This document shows positions 1 through 8,982 of a DNA stretch of 64,000 bases, one piece after another. The number at the start of each line of letters is the position of its first letter. Positions within the stretch are counted from its first letter, which is position 1. This DNA comes from Butyrivibrio fibrisolvens. GTDB taxonomy: Bacteria > Bacillota > Clostridia > Lachnospirales > Lachnospiraceae. A program made the translations under genes and the position numbers. Under the pieces are notes generated by a model that saw only the letters and a list, made by a program, of their open reading frames with translations, was not told the origin of the DNA and made no database searches. The stretch covers positions 1,550,001 through 1,614,000 of the forward strand of contig NZ_CP146963.1 of assembly GCF_037113525.1 (NCBI RefSeq), in the 5' to 3' direction.

Positions 1-2705
1 AAGCAGGTGTAAACCATGTCACATTGCCATTTTGCAAATATTTTAGCCAAAAGGTGAAGAGTGTTGTTTCTGAATTAACAAAACTAACAGTTGCAGAAAA
101 TGTAATTGAGGCGTTTATTACTTCTCATGCGATAGAAATGTTTAACGTTGTTGGAAAGCTGGTAGCTGTAAAGCTGGCTACGTTCAAAGATGCATATTCG
201 TTTGCTTCCGAAAACCAAAATGAGCAGTTTGAGGAGTTCTTGGAAAAAAGCTTTTATTCTAAAGAAAAATTCTATGAATTCTATGCAGAGTATCCTGTTG
301 CAGCAAGAGTTGCAACGATTAGAACGAATTTTTTTGTAAAGAATTATTCGGAATTGTTAAAAAGAATAGATAAAGATTATGAGGAAATATGCAGATTTTT
401 AAATAAAAAAGATTTAAGCCTTACTGATATAAAGCTTTCTTCGGGTGATTCGCATGGAGGAGGTAATTCTGTTTCTGTGTTGATATTTGATGGAAAGAAA
501 CTGGTATATAAACCTAAAAATTTAGATATCAGTTTGGCATTTGAAGAATTTACTAGGTGGTGTAGCGAAAAGTCAGGGCTTTTGGATGTAATCATTCCCA
601 AGGGAATATATAGGAAAGACTATTGCTATAACGAATTCATAGAATCGGCGTATTGCACAAGTGAGGAGCAGATAGAGAGATTTTATACTAGATTCGGTTA
701 TTTAATAGCAATATGTTACTTGCTAAATATTAATGATTTACATTTGGAAAATGTTATTGCATGTGGTGAATATCCTATAATTATTGACTTGGAGACACTG
801 TTTCAGGCAGAAACGCAAGTAGAAGGAGATTCGGTATTTTGGGACCTCTTCAATTATCTTGAAACAAAGTCTGTTGCTAATTCTTTTCTTCTTCCAAGAC
901 AGGCACATATAGGATTGTCAGATACAGTAGATCTTAGTGCTTTAAATGGGAGAGAGACAGAAGTTGAAACTAAAATTCTTGTTCCGAAGAATGTTAATAC
1001 TTCAGATTTTCATTATGAGAAAGAAGCCAGTAAATTTCTTGGTGGAAAAAATATTCCTCAAATCGGTGAGAAAAGTGAAGCAGATGTTAAAAGGTACAAC
1101 TTTTACATTTATGAGGGTTTTACAGAATTTATAGAGTTTGTTTTTTGTAACAAAGCTGAATGTATTGAGAAGATCAGTATCTTTAAGGGGAATAAAATTC
1201 GTTTTCTCGCTAAATCGACTGAAAAATATGCATCAATGATAAGATATGCGAACCATCCTAATTATAATCGGAAAATGAAGTATAGAGAAAGACTGATGAT
1301 GAATGTGTGGGCATATCCGTACCGGGATAAACGTATTGTTAAGAGCGAGATAGGAGATATGCTTTTCAATGATATTCCGATTTTTTTCTCTTATGTTGAT
1401 TCAAGAGATTTAATAGATAGTCAAGGAAATATATATAAAGATTATCATAATAAATCTGGCTATGATTTAGCTGTTGAGAAAATATCATCGTTAACTGAAG
1501 AAGAGATTTTGAGACAGCAAGGAATTCTATTATTGGCATTAGATATTCCAAATCCATATTTAAATATGAAGGTCGCAAGAAGATGCTTATTAAAGAATAC
1601 TCGTAAGGTGGATTGTTTTAGGCAGGCTGAAAAAATAATACATCAGTTATCGTCAGAACAATATATCAGAAAAGATAGGTGTTCATTTATTAATCTTGAT
1701 TGTGACTCTGAAAAGAAATGGAAGCTGATACCAATGGATGCCTCATTGTATGGTGGATTAAGTGGTGTGGCCATTCTGTTTTTGCAAATGTATATATGTA
1801 CTGGGGATGGCCTTTATTTAGGGAAGTATAAAGAAACAATTAATACAGCTATAGAACAAACGAAGAACACCATGTTTGAAAGTGCATTTACTGGTTGGCT
1901 ATCCCCGATTTATCCAATGATTCTTGAAAAAAGATACCTTGGTACAATTGAGAATGAAGATTTTATTAGATTTTCTTCAGAGAAACTAAGAGGATTAAGT
2001 GATGAAGATATAACGGGAATAAAGGGTAATGATTATATTTCTGGATTAGCAGGCATTTTAAGGTTGTTTGTGCTGATGGAAGAAGTGCTTGGAGACGAAT
2101 ATGTGGATAGGACTCTAATAGATAAATTTGGAAGAGAGTTGCTAAAACGCATCAAGAATCCAGATGTATTTAATAAAGCAGGGATTGCACATGGTATCAG
2201 TGGAATTGTTTATGGCTTATTCTCTTCTAAGGTTATATCAAACGAATTGGCAAAGAAAATGCTAAAAAAAGAAATGCAGATAAGTGTAAAAAATAAGGAC
2301 AACTATAAATGGTGTTGGGGATTGTCCGGAATGATTCAGGCTAGGTTGGCGCTTCGAAAAATTGAGGAAAAATGTGTTGATGATAGTGAAATTGCTGGTC
2401 TTATTGAAAAATTCGAAAAACTTTTAGATAAAACTGTTAGTAATGATACATTATGCCATGGAAACGGAAGTGTTATTACTACCATGAAAATGATATATGA
2501 ATACTCAGGAGAAAGTAAATGGCTAAAGAAGATGGAAGAATGGTTGTCAGATATATATTCGAAGTCCTTATATGAAGGATATGATTTGCCGCATATTGCA
2601 GGAATTACGTCTAAAGGCTTATTTGACGGATATGTTGGGATAGCATGGATGTATATGTATTTAGCAAAACACATTGATAATGTTCTCTTGCTTGAAGTCA
2701 ATTAA
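1..2705 (+). CDS. lanM: Class II lanthipeptide synthetase LanM (5' end outside window)
   Basis: Bifunctional enzyme that phosphorylates and eliminates Ser/Thr of the precursor to Dha/Dhb and then adds Cys to form lanthionine rings in the cytoplasm. The frame is open to the left edge (codons start at base 3), so roughly 100-150 N-terminal residues are missing compared with the usual ~1000 aa. The dehydratase half shows GDSHGGGNSVSVLI with YKPKNLD, and DLHLENV followed by IIDLETLF, the kinase-like active-site motifs. The C-terminal LanC-like cyclase half shows GIAHGISG, WCWGLSG and LCHGNGS, supplying the Cys-Cys-His zinc ligands. It lies directly upstream of both precursor genes. A TTG at 24 is only an internal codon of this frame. 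Assignment as LanM is secure; the substrates are inferred from position. Confidence 0.95.
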   Translation, partial: AGVNHVTLPFCKYFSQKVKSVVSELTKLTVAENVIEAFITSHAIEMFNVVGKLVAVKLATFKDAYSFASENQNEQFEEFLEKSFYSKEKFYEFYAEYPVAARVATIRTNFFVKNYSELLKRIDKDYEEICRFLNKKDLSLTDIKLSSGDSHGGGNSVSVLIFDGKKLVYKPKNLDISLAFEEFTRWCSEKSGLLDVIIPKGIYRKDYCYNEFIESAYCTSEEQIERFYTRFGYLIAICYLLNINDLHLENVIACGEYPIIIDLETLFQAETQVEGDSVFWDLFNYLETKSVANSFLLPRQAHIGLSDTVDLSALNGRETEVETKILVPKNVNTSDFHYEKEASKFLGGKNIPQIGEKSEADVKRYNFYIYEGFTEFIEFVFCNKAECIEKISIFKGNKIRFLAKSTEKYASMIRYANHPNYNRKMKYRERLMMNVWAYPYRDKRIVKSEIGDMLFNDIPIFFSYVDSRDLIDSQGNIYKDYHNKSGYDLAVEKISSLTEEEILRQQGILLLALDIPNPYLNMKVARRCLLKNTRKVDCFRQAEKIIHQLSSEQYIRKDRCSFINLDCDSEKKWKLIPMDASLYGGLSGVAILFLQMYICTGDGLYLGKYKETINTAIEQTKNTMFESAFTGWLSPIYPMILEKRYLGTIENEDFIRFSSEKLRGLSDEDITGIKGNDYISGLAGILRLFVLMEEVLGDEYVDRTLIDKFGRELLKRIKNPDVFNKAGIAHGISGIVYGLFSSKVISNELAKKMLKKEMQISVKNKDNYKWCWGLSGMIQARLALRKIEEKCVDDSEIAGLIEKFEKLLDKTVSNDTLCHGNGSVITTMKMIYEYSGESKWLKKMEEWLSDIYSKSLYEGYDLPHIAGITSKGLFDGYVGIAWMYMYLAKHIDNVLLLEVN

Positions 2706-2759
2706 GAATGTGTACAGTTCTTTTTTGATTTTGAAATAAAAATGTGAGAAAGGAGAAAA

Positions 2760-2957
2760 ATGATGTCTAGTGTTGATATGAAAAATATCGTTGGAGATTC
2801 TTTTGAAGACATGAGCATTGCTGAAATGGCAATGGTACAGGGATCAGGAGATCTTGAGGGAGAATCTGTGATTGCAACACTTCTTGCGGTGTCTGCTGCT
2901 GTTGGTTCCGCGGCAGGGGCAATACAGGTTGTAAAAACAATTAAAGGAACATGTTAA
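2760..2957 (+). CDS. Lanthipeptide precursor A1 (cytolysin-like leader, single-Cys core)
   Basis: A 65-aa precursor peptide with ribosome site AAAGGAG just before the ATG. The leader ends SFEDMSIAEMAMVQGSGD, very close to the enterococcal cytolysin leaders (SFEELSVEEMEAIQGSGD). Cleavage after GS by the C39 protease of LanT would leave GDLEGE plus a core of about 31 residues, from SVIATLL to GTC. The core is hydrophobic, rich in Ala/Val, has several Ser/Thr and only one Cys, the last residue. At most one thioether ring can form, so other dehydrated residues would remain Dha/Dhb or be reduced to D-Ala/D-Abu. Probably the partner of the next peptide in a two-peptide system. Clearly a lantibiotic precursor; activity unknown. 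Confidence 0.9.
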   Translation: MMSSVDMKNIVGDSFEDMSIAEMAMVQGSGDLEGESVIATLLAVSAAVGSAAGAIQVVKTIKGTC

Positions 2958-2980
2958 AAATAACTATGGAGGATTTATTT

Positions 2981-3214
2981 ATGACACAGGAAAATATGAA
3001 CAGAATTGTTGGAGAAACTTTTGAGGATATGAGCGTTGCAGAGATGACAATGGTACAGGGATCGGGGGATCTTGGCGCAGAGTTTACTACATCACCTGCC
3101 TGCGTAGCTCTTACAGTAGCAGCGGCACAGCAGTCTTCAAATAATTGCGCTGTTGCTATATCTGGTTCATTATCTGCAATTGGAAGTGCGGTACTTTCAG
3201 CGATAAAGTGCTAA
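2981..3214 (+). CDS. Lanthipeptide precursor A2 (cytolysin CylLL-like)
   Basis: A 77-aa precursor. The ATG at 2981 is chosen because GGAGG lies 8 nt upstream; an in-frame ATG at 2951 overlaps the preceding stop and has no such site. The leader ends TFEDMSVAEMTMVQGSGD, almost the same as in A1. After GS the peptide continues GDLGAE, matching the GDVQAE hexapeptide of cytolysin that is removed by the extracellular protease CylA. The core starts FTTSPACVALTVAAAQQSS and ends SAIKC. It has three Cys and a TT-x-x-C start like the CylLL core (TTPVCAVAATAAASS). Three thioether rings are possible. It is the likely larger subunit of the pair. The family call is firm; the ring pattern is inference. Confidence 0.92.
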   Translation: MTQENMNRIVGETFEDMSVAEMTMVQGSGDLGAEFTTSPACVALTVAAAQQSSNNCAVAISGSLSAIGSAVLSAIKC

Positions 3215-3249
3215 GAAATACAGGAAAATATAAATAGTATTTTGGATAA

Positions 3250-3287
3250 TAAAGAATTGCTTTATTGAAAAATAAAGCAATTCTTTA
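3250..3287 (+). terminator. Strong hairpin after the precursor genes
   Basis: A perfect inverted repeat (TAAAGAATTGCTTTAT / ATAAAGCAATTCTTTA, short loop) lies 35 bases after the second precursor stop and is followed by only a short T stretch. It sits between the precursors and the modification, export and protease genes. This is a common arrangement in lantibiotic operons and would give high precursor expression with partial read-through downstream. Confidence 0.75.
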
Positions 3288-3355
3288 ATCCGATATTCAA
3301 TACATAGAAAACAGTAAAGGTTGATTAGAACTATACATGGTGAGGTAAATGAGTA

Positions 3356-4111
3356 GTGAAGCAAATATTTGTATTAATTGGAAGCAGACAAAAGAATGGA
3401 AATACCTATAAATTTGTTAAATCAATTGAGGAAAGGATGGGTAATAGTTATGTAATGGAATATGCATTTCCTCAGGACTATAGGATTGAACCATGCATTG
3501 GATGTAACACTTGCTTTAGCAAATGCAAATGTGTAGCGAATGATGAACTAATTAATCTTCAAAATAAAATACTGAAATCAGATGTATTTGTTATTGCGTC
3601 ACCTGTTTACTTGCATTATTTTACAGCAGATTTGAAATTGATACTTGATAAATGCTCATGGTGGGCGCACACATTAAGGTTACAAGGTAAACCAACAGTA
3701 ATTTTGAGTACATGTAATAGTAATGGGAATAAGACTGTAATTAAAGCACTGGGAGAGATAATAACTGGAATGGGTGGAAATATAATTGCTACTTCAAATG
3801 CTGCGGTTATTCCAAATCAAATAAACAATGAAGAATGGCTTGATGAAGTTGCATCGCAGATTTCTGAACGAATTAAAGAATATGCAGAGTTACCGCCTCA
3901 ATCAAATAAAGACATAGAAAAAGTATTTGACAGAATGAAGCAAGTAATTAAGTTGCAGCGTGAATATAAAACAAAACTCGGTATTGATCCTGGTGAATAT
4001 AATTATTGGAAGAATATGGGAATGTTGAATTATCAAACATTCAGTGATTACTTAGAAAAAAAGAATACTGGAGGTTGTTACGTTGAAAGTGAGATTTCAG
4101 CAGCAATGTGA
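3356..4111 (+). CDS. Flavodoxin-fold NAD(P)H-dependent reductase in the lanthipeptide cluster (possible LanJ-like)
   Basis: A 251-aa protein with a GTG start, GAGG 10 nt upstream. The N-terminus has the FMN-reductase phosphate-binding pattern GSRQKNGNT, then CIGCNTC and a downstream FVIASPVYLHYF, the hallmarks of NADPH-dependent FMN reductase/flavodoxin-like proteins with a Cys motif. About 80 C-terminal residues (DKIEKVF-like helices to GGCYVESEISAAM) extend beyond the usual domain. The end overlaps the lanT start by 29 bases, so the two are co-transcribed. In other lanthipeptide clusters dedicated reductases (LanJ) convert Dha/Dhb into D-Ala/D-Abu. The position here suggests a similar tailoring role, but the known LanJ classes are not of this exact type as far as I can tell. 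Family sure, role inferred. Confidence 0.75.
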   Translation: MKQIFVLIGSRQKNGNTYKFVKSIEERMGNSYVMEYAFPQDYRIEPCIGCNTCFSKCKCVANDELINLQNKILKSDVFVIASPVYLHYFTADLKLILDKCSWWAHTLRLQGKPTVILSTCNSNGNKTVIKALGEIITGMGGNIIATSNAAVIPNQINNEEWLDEVASQISERIKEYAELPPQSNKDIEKVFDRMKQVIKLQREYKTKLGIDPGEYNYWKNMGMLNYQTFSDYLEKKNTGGCYVESEISAAM

Positions 4112-5357
4112 GCATTCTGAATGTGGCTTGGCATGTGCGGCTATGATTATAGATTTTTTTGCAAAAAAAACAAAGCTTACATATTTAAGGGAAAAATATG
4201 GTGTCCCAAATGGAGGGTATAACCTATTACAGTTAAAAACAGTTTTGAGTGAAAATGGCGTTGATTCAAGGGCGGTAAAAACGGATGGATTGGATGTGGA
4301 GACTTTACCGGTTCCTTTTATAGCATTTTGGAAGAAGAGACATTTTATTATTGTAGAAAAGATAACTCGCGAAAAGGTAGTTATTATCGACCCTTCAAAT
4401 GGTAGAAAGACAATTGGCAGACAGGAATTTCAAAGTAATTATTCCCAAATTGCATTATACGTATTAAACGGTAGGCATAGAAAAATACAGATTCCAAGAC
4501 TGCACTATGTAATAAAAAATAATATAAGAAGAAATAAGGGACTATTATTTGCGACTCTGTTAATATCAATGATTGTTCAGGTTTTAAGCCTAGCAATCCC
4601 CTATATTACACAGCAAGTGATTGATAGCTTTGAAGGAACAGATAGTTTCAACCCAAGAGTTATAGTTCTATCGGTGTTTCTGGTTTTCATTTGTTATTTT
4701 TTTTCCAACTTTGTCAGAACAAGAGTTATAACAATTATGCAGACATCCTTTGATAAAGGCTTTTTGGGTGACACTATAGAAAGATTGTTACATTTACCTT
4801 ATTCATATTTTGTGAACAGAAGTAAAGGAGAAATAATATATAGGATAAATTCAAATTCATATATCAGACAAATATTGGTTGATCAGATGATGGAACTTGC
4901 GATAGATTTGTTTTTCTTTTTTATCTATTTATTCGCCATGATTCTATATAGTCCTAAGTTGTCGCTTGTAACATTGATAATTGCGGGGATATTATGTATA
5001 TCATCATTTGCAAATGCAAAAGTCAACTATAAGATTCAGCAAAATGAGATTGTAGTAGTAACCAAATCCCAAGATCTCGTTAATGAATTAATAAATAATG
5101 TATTTACAATTAAGTCAACAAATTCGCAAAAAAATATATTTAATAAGTGGAAAGAAAATTTTGATAAGCAAGTGGAATATGAAAAGAGTAGAGCGAATTG
5201 TAATTCGGTATTTTCCAATCTGTCCCAGTCAATATATTCATTTTATCCATTATTAATTATATTGGTTGGATATTTTTTAGTCAGTAAAGAAGAGGTTACA
5301 TTAGGGGGATTATTGCTTTTTGTACAATCGGACAATCATTTATTAGACCTATTTTAA
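4083..5357 (+). CDS. lanT: LanT N-terminal part: C39 peptidase + ABC transmembrane domain (frameshifted)
   Basis: First part of a bifunctional exporter that cuts the leader after the GS pair and exports the core. The TTG start at 4083 has GGAGG 8 nt upstream. The C39 peptidase domain covers about residues 1-135: catalytic Cys in SECGLACAAMI, His in KKRHFIIVEKI, Asp in VVIIDPSNGRK. The transmembrane domain follows, with hydrophobic helices from about residue 160. The frame ends early at 5355 after LGGLLLFVQ. The -1 frame from the GGGGG tract at 5304-5308 reads IIAFCTIGQSFIRPIL and runs straight into the ATPase part. One extra G would restore a protein of about 700 aa, the normal LanT length. 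Real mutation, phase variation and sequence error cannot be told apart here. Confidence 0.88.
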   Translation: MKVRFQQQCEHSECGLACAAMIIDFFAKKTKLTYLREKYGVPNGGYNLLQLKTVLSENGVDSRAVKTDGLDVETLPVPFIAFWKKRHFIIVEKITREKVVIIDPSNGRKTIGRQEFQSNYSQIALYVLNGRHRKIQIPRLHYVIKNNIRRNKGLLFATLLISMIVQVLSLAIPYITQQVIDSFEGTDSFNPRVIVLSVFLVFICYFFSNFVRTRVITIMQTSFDKGFLGDTIERLLHLPYSYFVNRSKGEIIYRINSNSYIRQILVDQMMELAIDLFFFFIYLFAMILYSPKLSLVTLIIAGILCISSFANAKVNYKIQQNEIVVVTKSQDLVNELINNVFTIKSTNSQKNIFNKWKENFDKQVEYEKSRANCNSVFSNLSQSIYSFYPLLIILVGYFLVSKEEVTLGGLLLFVQSDNHLLDLF

Positions 5358-5362
5358 CGATA

Positions 5363-6193
5363 ATGAACTCCTATGCTCAATTGTTAATGGTCAAGTTATA
5401 TATTGATCGATTGGTTGATATCCTAGATACACCGGATGAAGCGTCTTTTACAGGAGATAAAAAAATAGACAACTATTCGGGCGAAATAGAGCTGAATAAT
5501 ATTTCGTATAAATATAGTTCTTTTTCACCGTTTGCTGTTAGTGATATATCGCTTAGGATAAAATCTGGACAGAAAATAGCTATAGTAGGAGAGAGTGGCT
5601 CGGGAAAATCAACATTATTAAAAGTTATGTCAGGTTTATATCAGCCTACTTCCGGTACAATCTTATATGATAAAAAAGACATTCGTGACCTTGATATATA
5701 TAATATGCGTGAAAAAATTGGTATTGTTTTACAAGAGAGTATGCTGTTTAACGGATCCTTTAGAGATAATATCTGCATGGGACGTGACTATACAGACGAG
5801 AAGATATCTTACAGTATAAAAGCATCAAAGTTGGATGAGTTAGTGTACAGCTTTCCTTTGGGGTTAGACACAATGATTTCTGAAGGTGGTCAAAATCTTT
5901 CCGGAGGACAAAGGCAAAGAGTGGCCATTGCCAGAACAATTGTATCAGATCCTAAAGCTATTTTTTTAGATGAGCCTACAAGTGCATTGGATAATGAATC
6001 TGAAAAAATAGTAATGGAAAATTTGATCAAAATGAACATAACAATGGTAGTTGCAGCACATAGGCTATCTACCATAGAGAAGTTTGACAAAATAATAGTT
6101 ATGGATAAAGGTCGAATTGTAGAGATTGGAAGGCATGATGAACTATTGAAGCAAAATGGCTATTATGCAAGATTATATAATGCAAACGGATAA
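5363..6193 (+). CDS. lanT: LanT C-terminal part: ABC ATPase domain (frameshifted continuation)
   Basis: Nucleotide-binding half of the same exporter. Walker A is GESGSGKST, the signature is LSGGQRQR, Walker B is AIFLDEPTSALD and the H-loop is AAHRLST; the end is normal for the family. The ATG at 5363 is not a true start: there is no ribosome site, and the frame is open upstream to the G tract near 5304, where it continues the last transmembrane helix. Without frame correction this piece lacks a membrane anchor and the peptidase part lacks an ATPase, so the exporter would be inactive. The next gene starts 33 bases later. Confidence 0.88.
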   Translation: MNSYAQLLMVKLYIDRLVDILDTPDEASFTGDKKIDNYSGEIELNNISYKYSSFSPFAVSDISLRIKSGQKIAIVGESGSGKSTLLKVMSGLYQPTSGTILYDKKDIRDLDIYNMREKIGIVLQESMLFNGSFRDNICMGRDYTDEKISYSIKASKLDELVYSFPLGLDTMISEGGQNLSGGQRQRVAIARTIVSDPKAIFLDEPTSALDNESEKIVMENLIKMNITMVVAAHRLSTIEKFDKIIVMDKGRIVEIGRHDELLKQNGYYARLYNANG

Positions 6194-6225
6194 AATAATA
6201 CATAAGTATGATGTTGGAGGTAAGG

Positions 6226-8262
6226 ATGAGATTGTTTTTACAATGTGTTAAGTTTTTAGTAGTACAAATGTTTATTATTTTGACAATTGGTGCATATGCA
6301 AACATGGATGTTATGGCATGTGAATCTAATGAAAAAATTGATTTGCTTCTGAATGATGATGTTACTATAGATGAAGTAAAGGATAAGCTCTTAGAATTCA
6401 ATTCTACTCTTCATATAGATGAATGCAAAGAGATAAATCTTTTGCATTTGGAATATAATGGGGAAATGAGCGAATCGGAACTAATAGAAGGAGCAAATAT
6501 AAAAACATGTGTAGAGTTGGTTGGGGAGTTGCCAGAAATTAATGCAACAAATAATTATGTCACGGATTTAGTTGGAGAAGATGATAAAATAAATGAGAAG
6601 ATAATGTGTGAAAATGAAGATTTTTCTTTGTTCGAACGTTTGTCATGGCATATAGATGAAATAACAGGTGAAAGGAAATCGTTTTCATATACAGAAGGTG
6701 ATGGTGTTAAGGTCGCTCTGATTGATAGTGGGGTAGATGGGAATCATCCATATATAAAAAATAGAATTAATTGGGATAATGCGAAGTCATATGTTGAAGG
6801 GGATCAAACTCTTTATGATTATAATACGCATGGGACTATGATGGCCGGGCTAATTTGTCAGATGGCTCCAAAAGTGGAGATAACACCTTACAAAGTATTA
6901 GGGGATTCTACCGGCGAATCAATATGGGCGATAAAAGCAATAATAGATGCGGTTAACGATGGTAATGATATAATAAATATTAGTTTAGGGACGTATAAAT
7001 GCCTTTCCGAATCAAGCGAAAAATTGATAATAAATGCATACAAAAGAGTTATTCGATATGCTCAAAATAGAAATGTCATTGTAGTAGCTTCTGCTGGAAA
7101 TTATGGCATAAATTTAGATAATTATAAAGCTGCCTCAGATATTGTGCATTTGCCAGGGGGAATTCATGGAGTATATACAATTTCTGCTCTTAGTGATCAT
7201 TCTATGGCTAGTTATAGTAATAATGGTACGTGTATAGATTTGTGTGCACCTGGTGGGAATGTAGTTTTTACTGATGGAATGCTTGATCTTAATAAGTGCA
7301 TATATGTTCTTTATCCGACATATTTCGATAACGGATTGGAGCAGATTGGCGTTCCCCAAGGATACAGTTTTTCATATGGGACAAGTCTGTCAACAGCAAT
7401 AGCGACAGGAGGGATTGCTGACATTGTTTCATATTGTAAGCAAAAATACAAATATTATACAAATGAAGATGTTGATAGAATTATCAGAGAAAGCGCAAAT
7501 GATTTGGGGGATGAGGGCAAGGATATTTTTTATGGAGATGGTGAATTAGATGTTTATAATTCGATAATGAATGCGGACAAAATGATCTTAGGTACATTTT
7601 GCGAAATAAATAAAAATGACGAGTACTTATTCGATAACGGAAGAATGCTTGTCAAATATATAATAGAAGATGAATATGATGACAAGTATCAAGTAAAAAT
7701 CAATATGACTAATACGTCTGATTATACAATGCGTGATTGGGAAATTGTATATAAAATGGATGATCAGATAGTCAATATATGGAATGGTGACTATCTGATA
7801 AATGGTGAGGAAGTAAGGATTAAGAATAAAGGATATAATAAAAATATATATCCAGGGGATCAAGTATCCATTGGATATATTGCAACAAAGGTTGGCGAAA
7901 TTGATATTCCAAGCGCTTATTCATTTACAAATTATTACTCGTCAAGTGAATCTGAATACAAAATTAACTATATTGTGGAAAATGAATGGGATTCAGGGTA
8001 TATAAGCGTAATTAGTATAGAAAACCTTTCAAATGAAATAATTGAAGATTGGATGCTAGAATTTGAATTTGATCAGACTATAAGTAATATATGGGGAGCG
8101 GAAATCAATTCAACAGATGATGGTTATTATGAAGTTGTGAATAGTAATTATAATAGTAACATTTATCCAGGGGAAACTGTGGAATTTCGTGTTATGATTC
8201 AAGAGGGTAATGTAATATCAGAGCCTCATTCATATGAGCTTTTATCAGTGAAAATGAAATAG
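6226..8262 (+). CDS. lanP: Secreted subtilisin-like serine protease, lantibiotic LanP/CylA-like
   Basis: A 678-aa S8 peptidase. The ATG at 6226 is preferred over 6208/6211 because GGAGG lies 5 nt before it. The first residues form a signal peptide (MRLFLQCVKFLVV.. ending near MACES). The catalytic triad is visible: Asp in VALIDSGVDG, His in YNTHGTMMAGL, Ser in YGTSLSTAIATGG. About 220 C-terminal residues beyond the catalytic domain contain two similar segments with NIWxxD and NIYPGxxVxxGY-like motifs, resembling beta-sandwich modules. In cytolysin the CylA protease removes GDVQAE after export; the GDxxxE hexapeptides of both precursors fit the same role here. It is the last gene of the operon, followed by a terminator. 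Confidence 0.9.
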   Translation: MRLFLQCVKFLVVQMFIILTIGAYANMDVMACESNEKIDLLLNDDVTIDEVKDKLLEFNSTLHIDECKEINLLHLEYNGEMSESELIEGANIKTCVELVGELPEINATNNYVTDLVGEDDKINEKIMCENEDFSLFERLSWHIDEITGERKSFSYTEGDGVKVALIDSGVDGNHPYIKNRINWDNAKSYVEGDQTLYDYNTHGTMMAGLICQMAPKVEITPYKVLGDSTGESIWAIKAIIDAVNDGNDIINISLGTYKCLSESSEKLIINAYKRVIRYAQNRNVIVVASAGNYGINLDNYKAASDIVHLPGGIHGVYTISALSDHSMASYSNNGTCIDLCAPGGNVVFTDGMLDLNKCIYVLYPTYFDNGLEQIGVPQGYSFSYGTSLSTAIATGGIADIVSYCKQKYKYYTNEDVDRIIRESANDLGDEGKDIFYGDGELDVYNSIMNADKMILGTFCEINKNDEYLFDNGRMLVKYIIEDEYDDKYQVKINMTNTSDYTMRDWEIVYKMDDQIVNIWNGDYLINGEEVRIKNKGYNKNIYPGDQVSIGYIATKVGEIDIPSAYSFTNYYSSSESEYKINYIVENEWDSGYISVISIENLSNEIIEDWMLEFEFDQTISNIWGAEINSTDDGYYEVVNSNYNSNIYPGETVEFRVMIQEGNVISEPHSYELLSVKMK

Positions 8263-8265
8263 GTT

Positions 8266-8302
8266 AAAAGGAGTTGGTATAATGCAAGCCAACTCCTTTT
8301 TT
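8266..8302 (+). terminator. Rho-independent terminator of the lanthipeptide operon
   Basis: The stem AAAAGGAGTTGG / CCAACTCCTTTT with an 11-base loop runs into a T stretch, starting three bases after the protease stop codon. Confidence 0.9.
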
Positions 8303-8982
8303 AATACCGTTTGAAGGTGAATATGACCGCTTGTAGGGAAATGCATTTGAGAATCTGTATGGTTTTGACTTTATCGCACTTCATGTGGTCAAAAACAAAA
8401 TGGTATCGAAAAGCAATTTATAATGGAATTTGAGTTAGATATCAATAGCAAAGACTTTACAATATATAATAGCTATGAAGGCATTTCTATGTACAAAATT
8501 TGATTTTGGATCCGTTAAGTGTGAAGATGTAAAAAATGGGACTTGTTGCATTTGCCGGAAGAAATACAGGCTTTTATAACTAGTACATCAGTTTATGTGG
8601 ATTTCCCTAATATAGAAGAGGAAAATTACAAATTCGTAAATCATAATCCAAATACAAAAACCATTAAAAATGCTTCCTTATGTGTATATGATAAAGAAAA
8701 TAATATTGCGTATTACTTGAAGATGGATACTTGAATCAAGTTCATAATAGTCAAGCTGAATTTTCGGCTTGGCTATGTTGCTGTAAAGATGTTTATCTGA
8801 GGCATATCGGAAAGAATTTAGGATATTTTTTATCAGATAAAAAACATAAAACGTTAGGAAAGCTATATGACCGTTCGTGCGGATGCAGATTGATGATCAA
8901 AAATGAACTGTAGTAGAATATTAAAAAAATAATACGCACAACGCTACATAGATAAAATAATTATTTCGGATGAGGTGACAAA
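8303..8982. other. Gene-poor spacer with decayed coding remnants
   Basis: No convincing gene is present. Two short frames on the + strand (8543-8734, 63 aa with acidic middle part; 8731-8913, 60 aa) start at TTG or without a ribosome site, and I do not recognise them. They may be remnants of degraded genes. The last 65 bases are the AT-rich promoter region of the following operon. Confidence 0.5.

Noticed and set aside
5300..5360. Programmed -1 frameshifting in LanT
   Set aside because: The tract reads TTA GGG GGA in frame and does not fit the X XXY YYZ slippery pattern because of the A before the Gs. No clear downstream stimulatory structure was seen. A one-base deletion is simpler.
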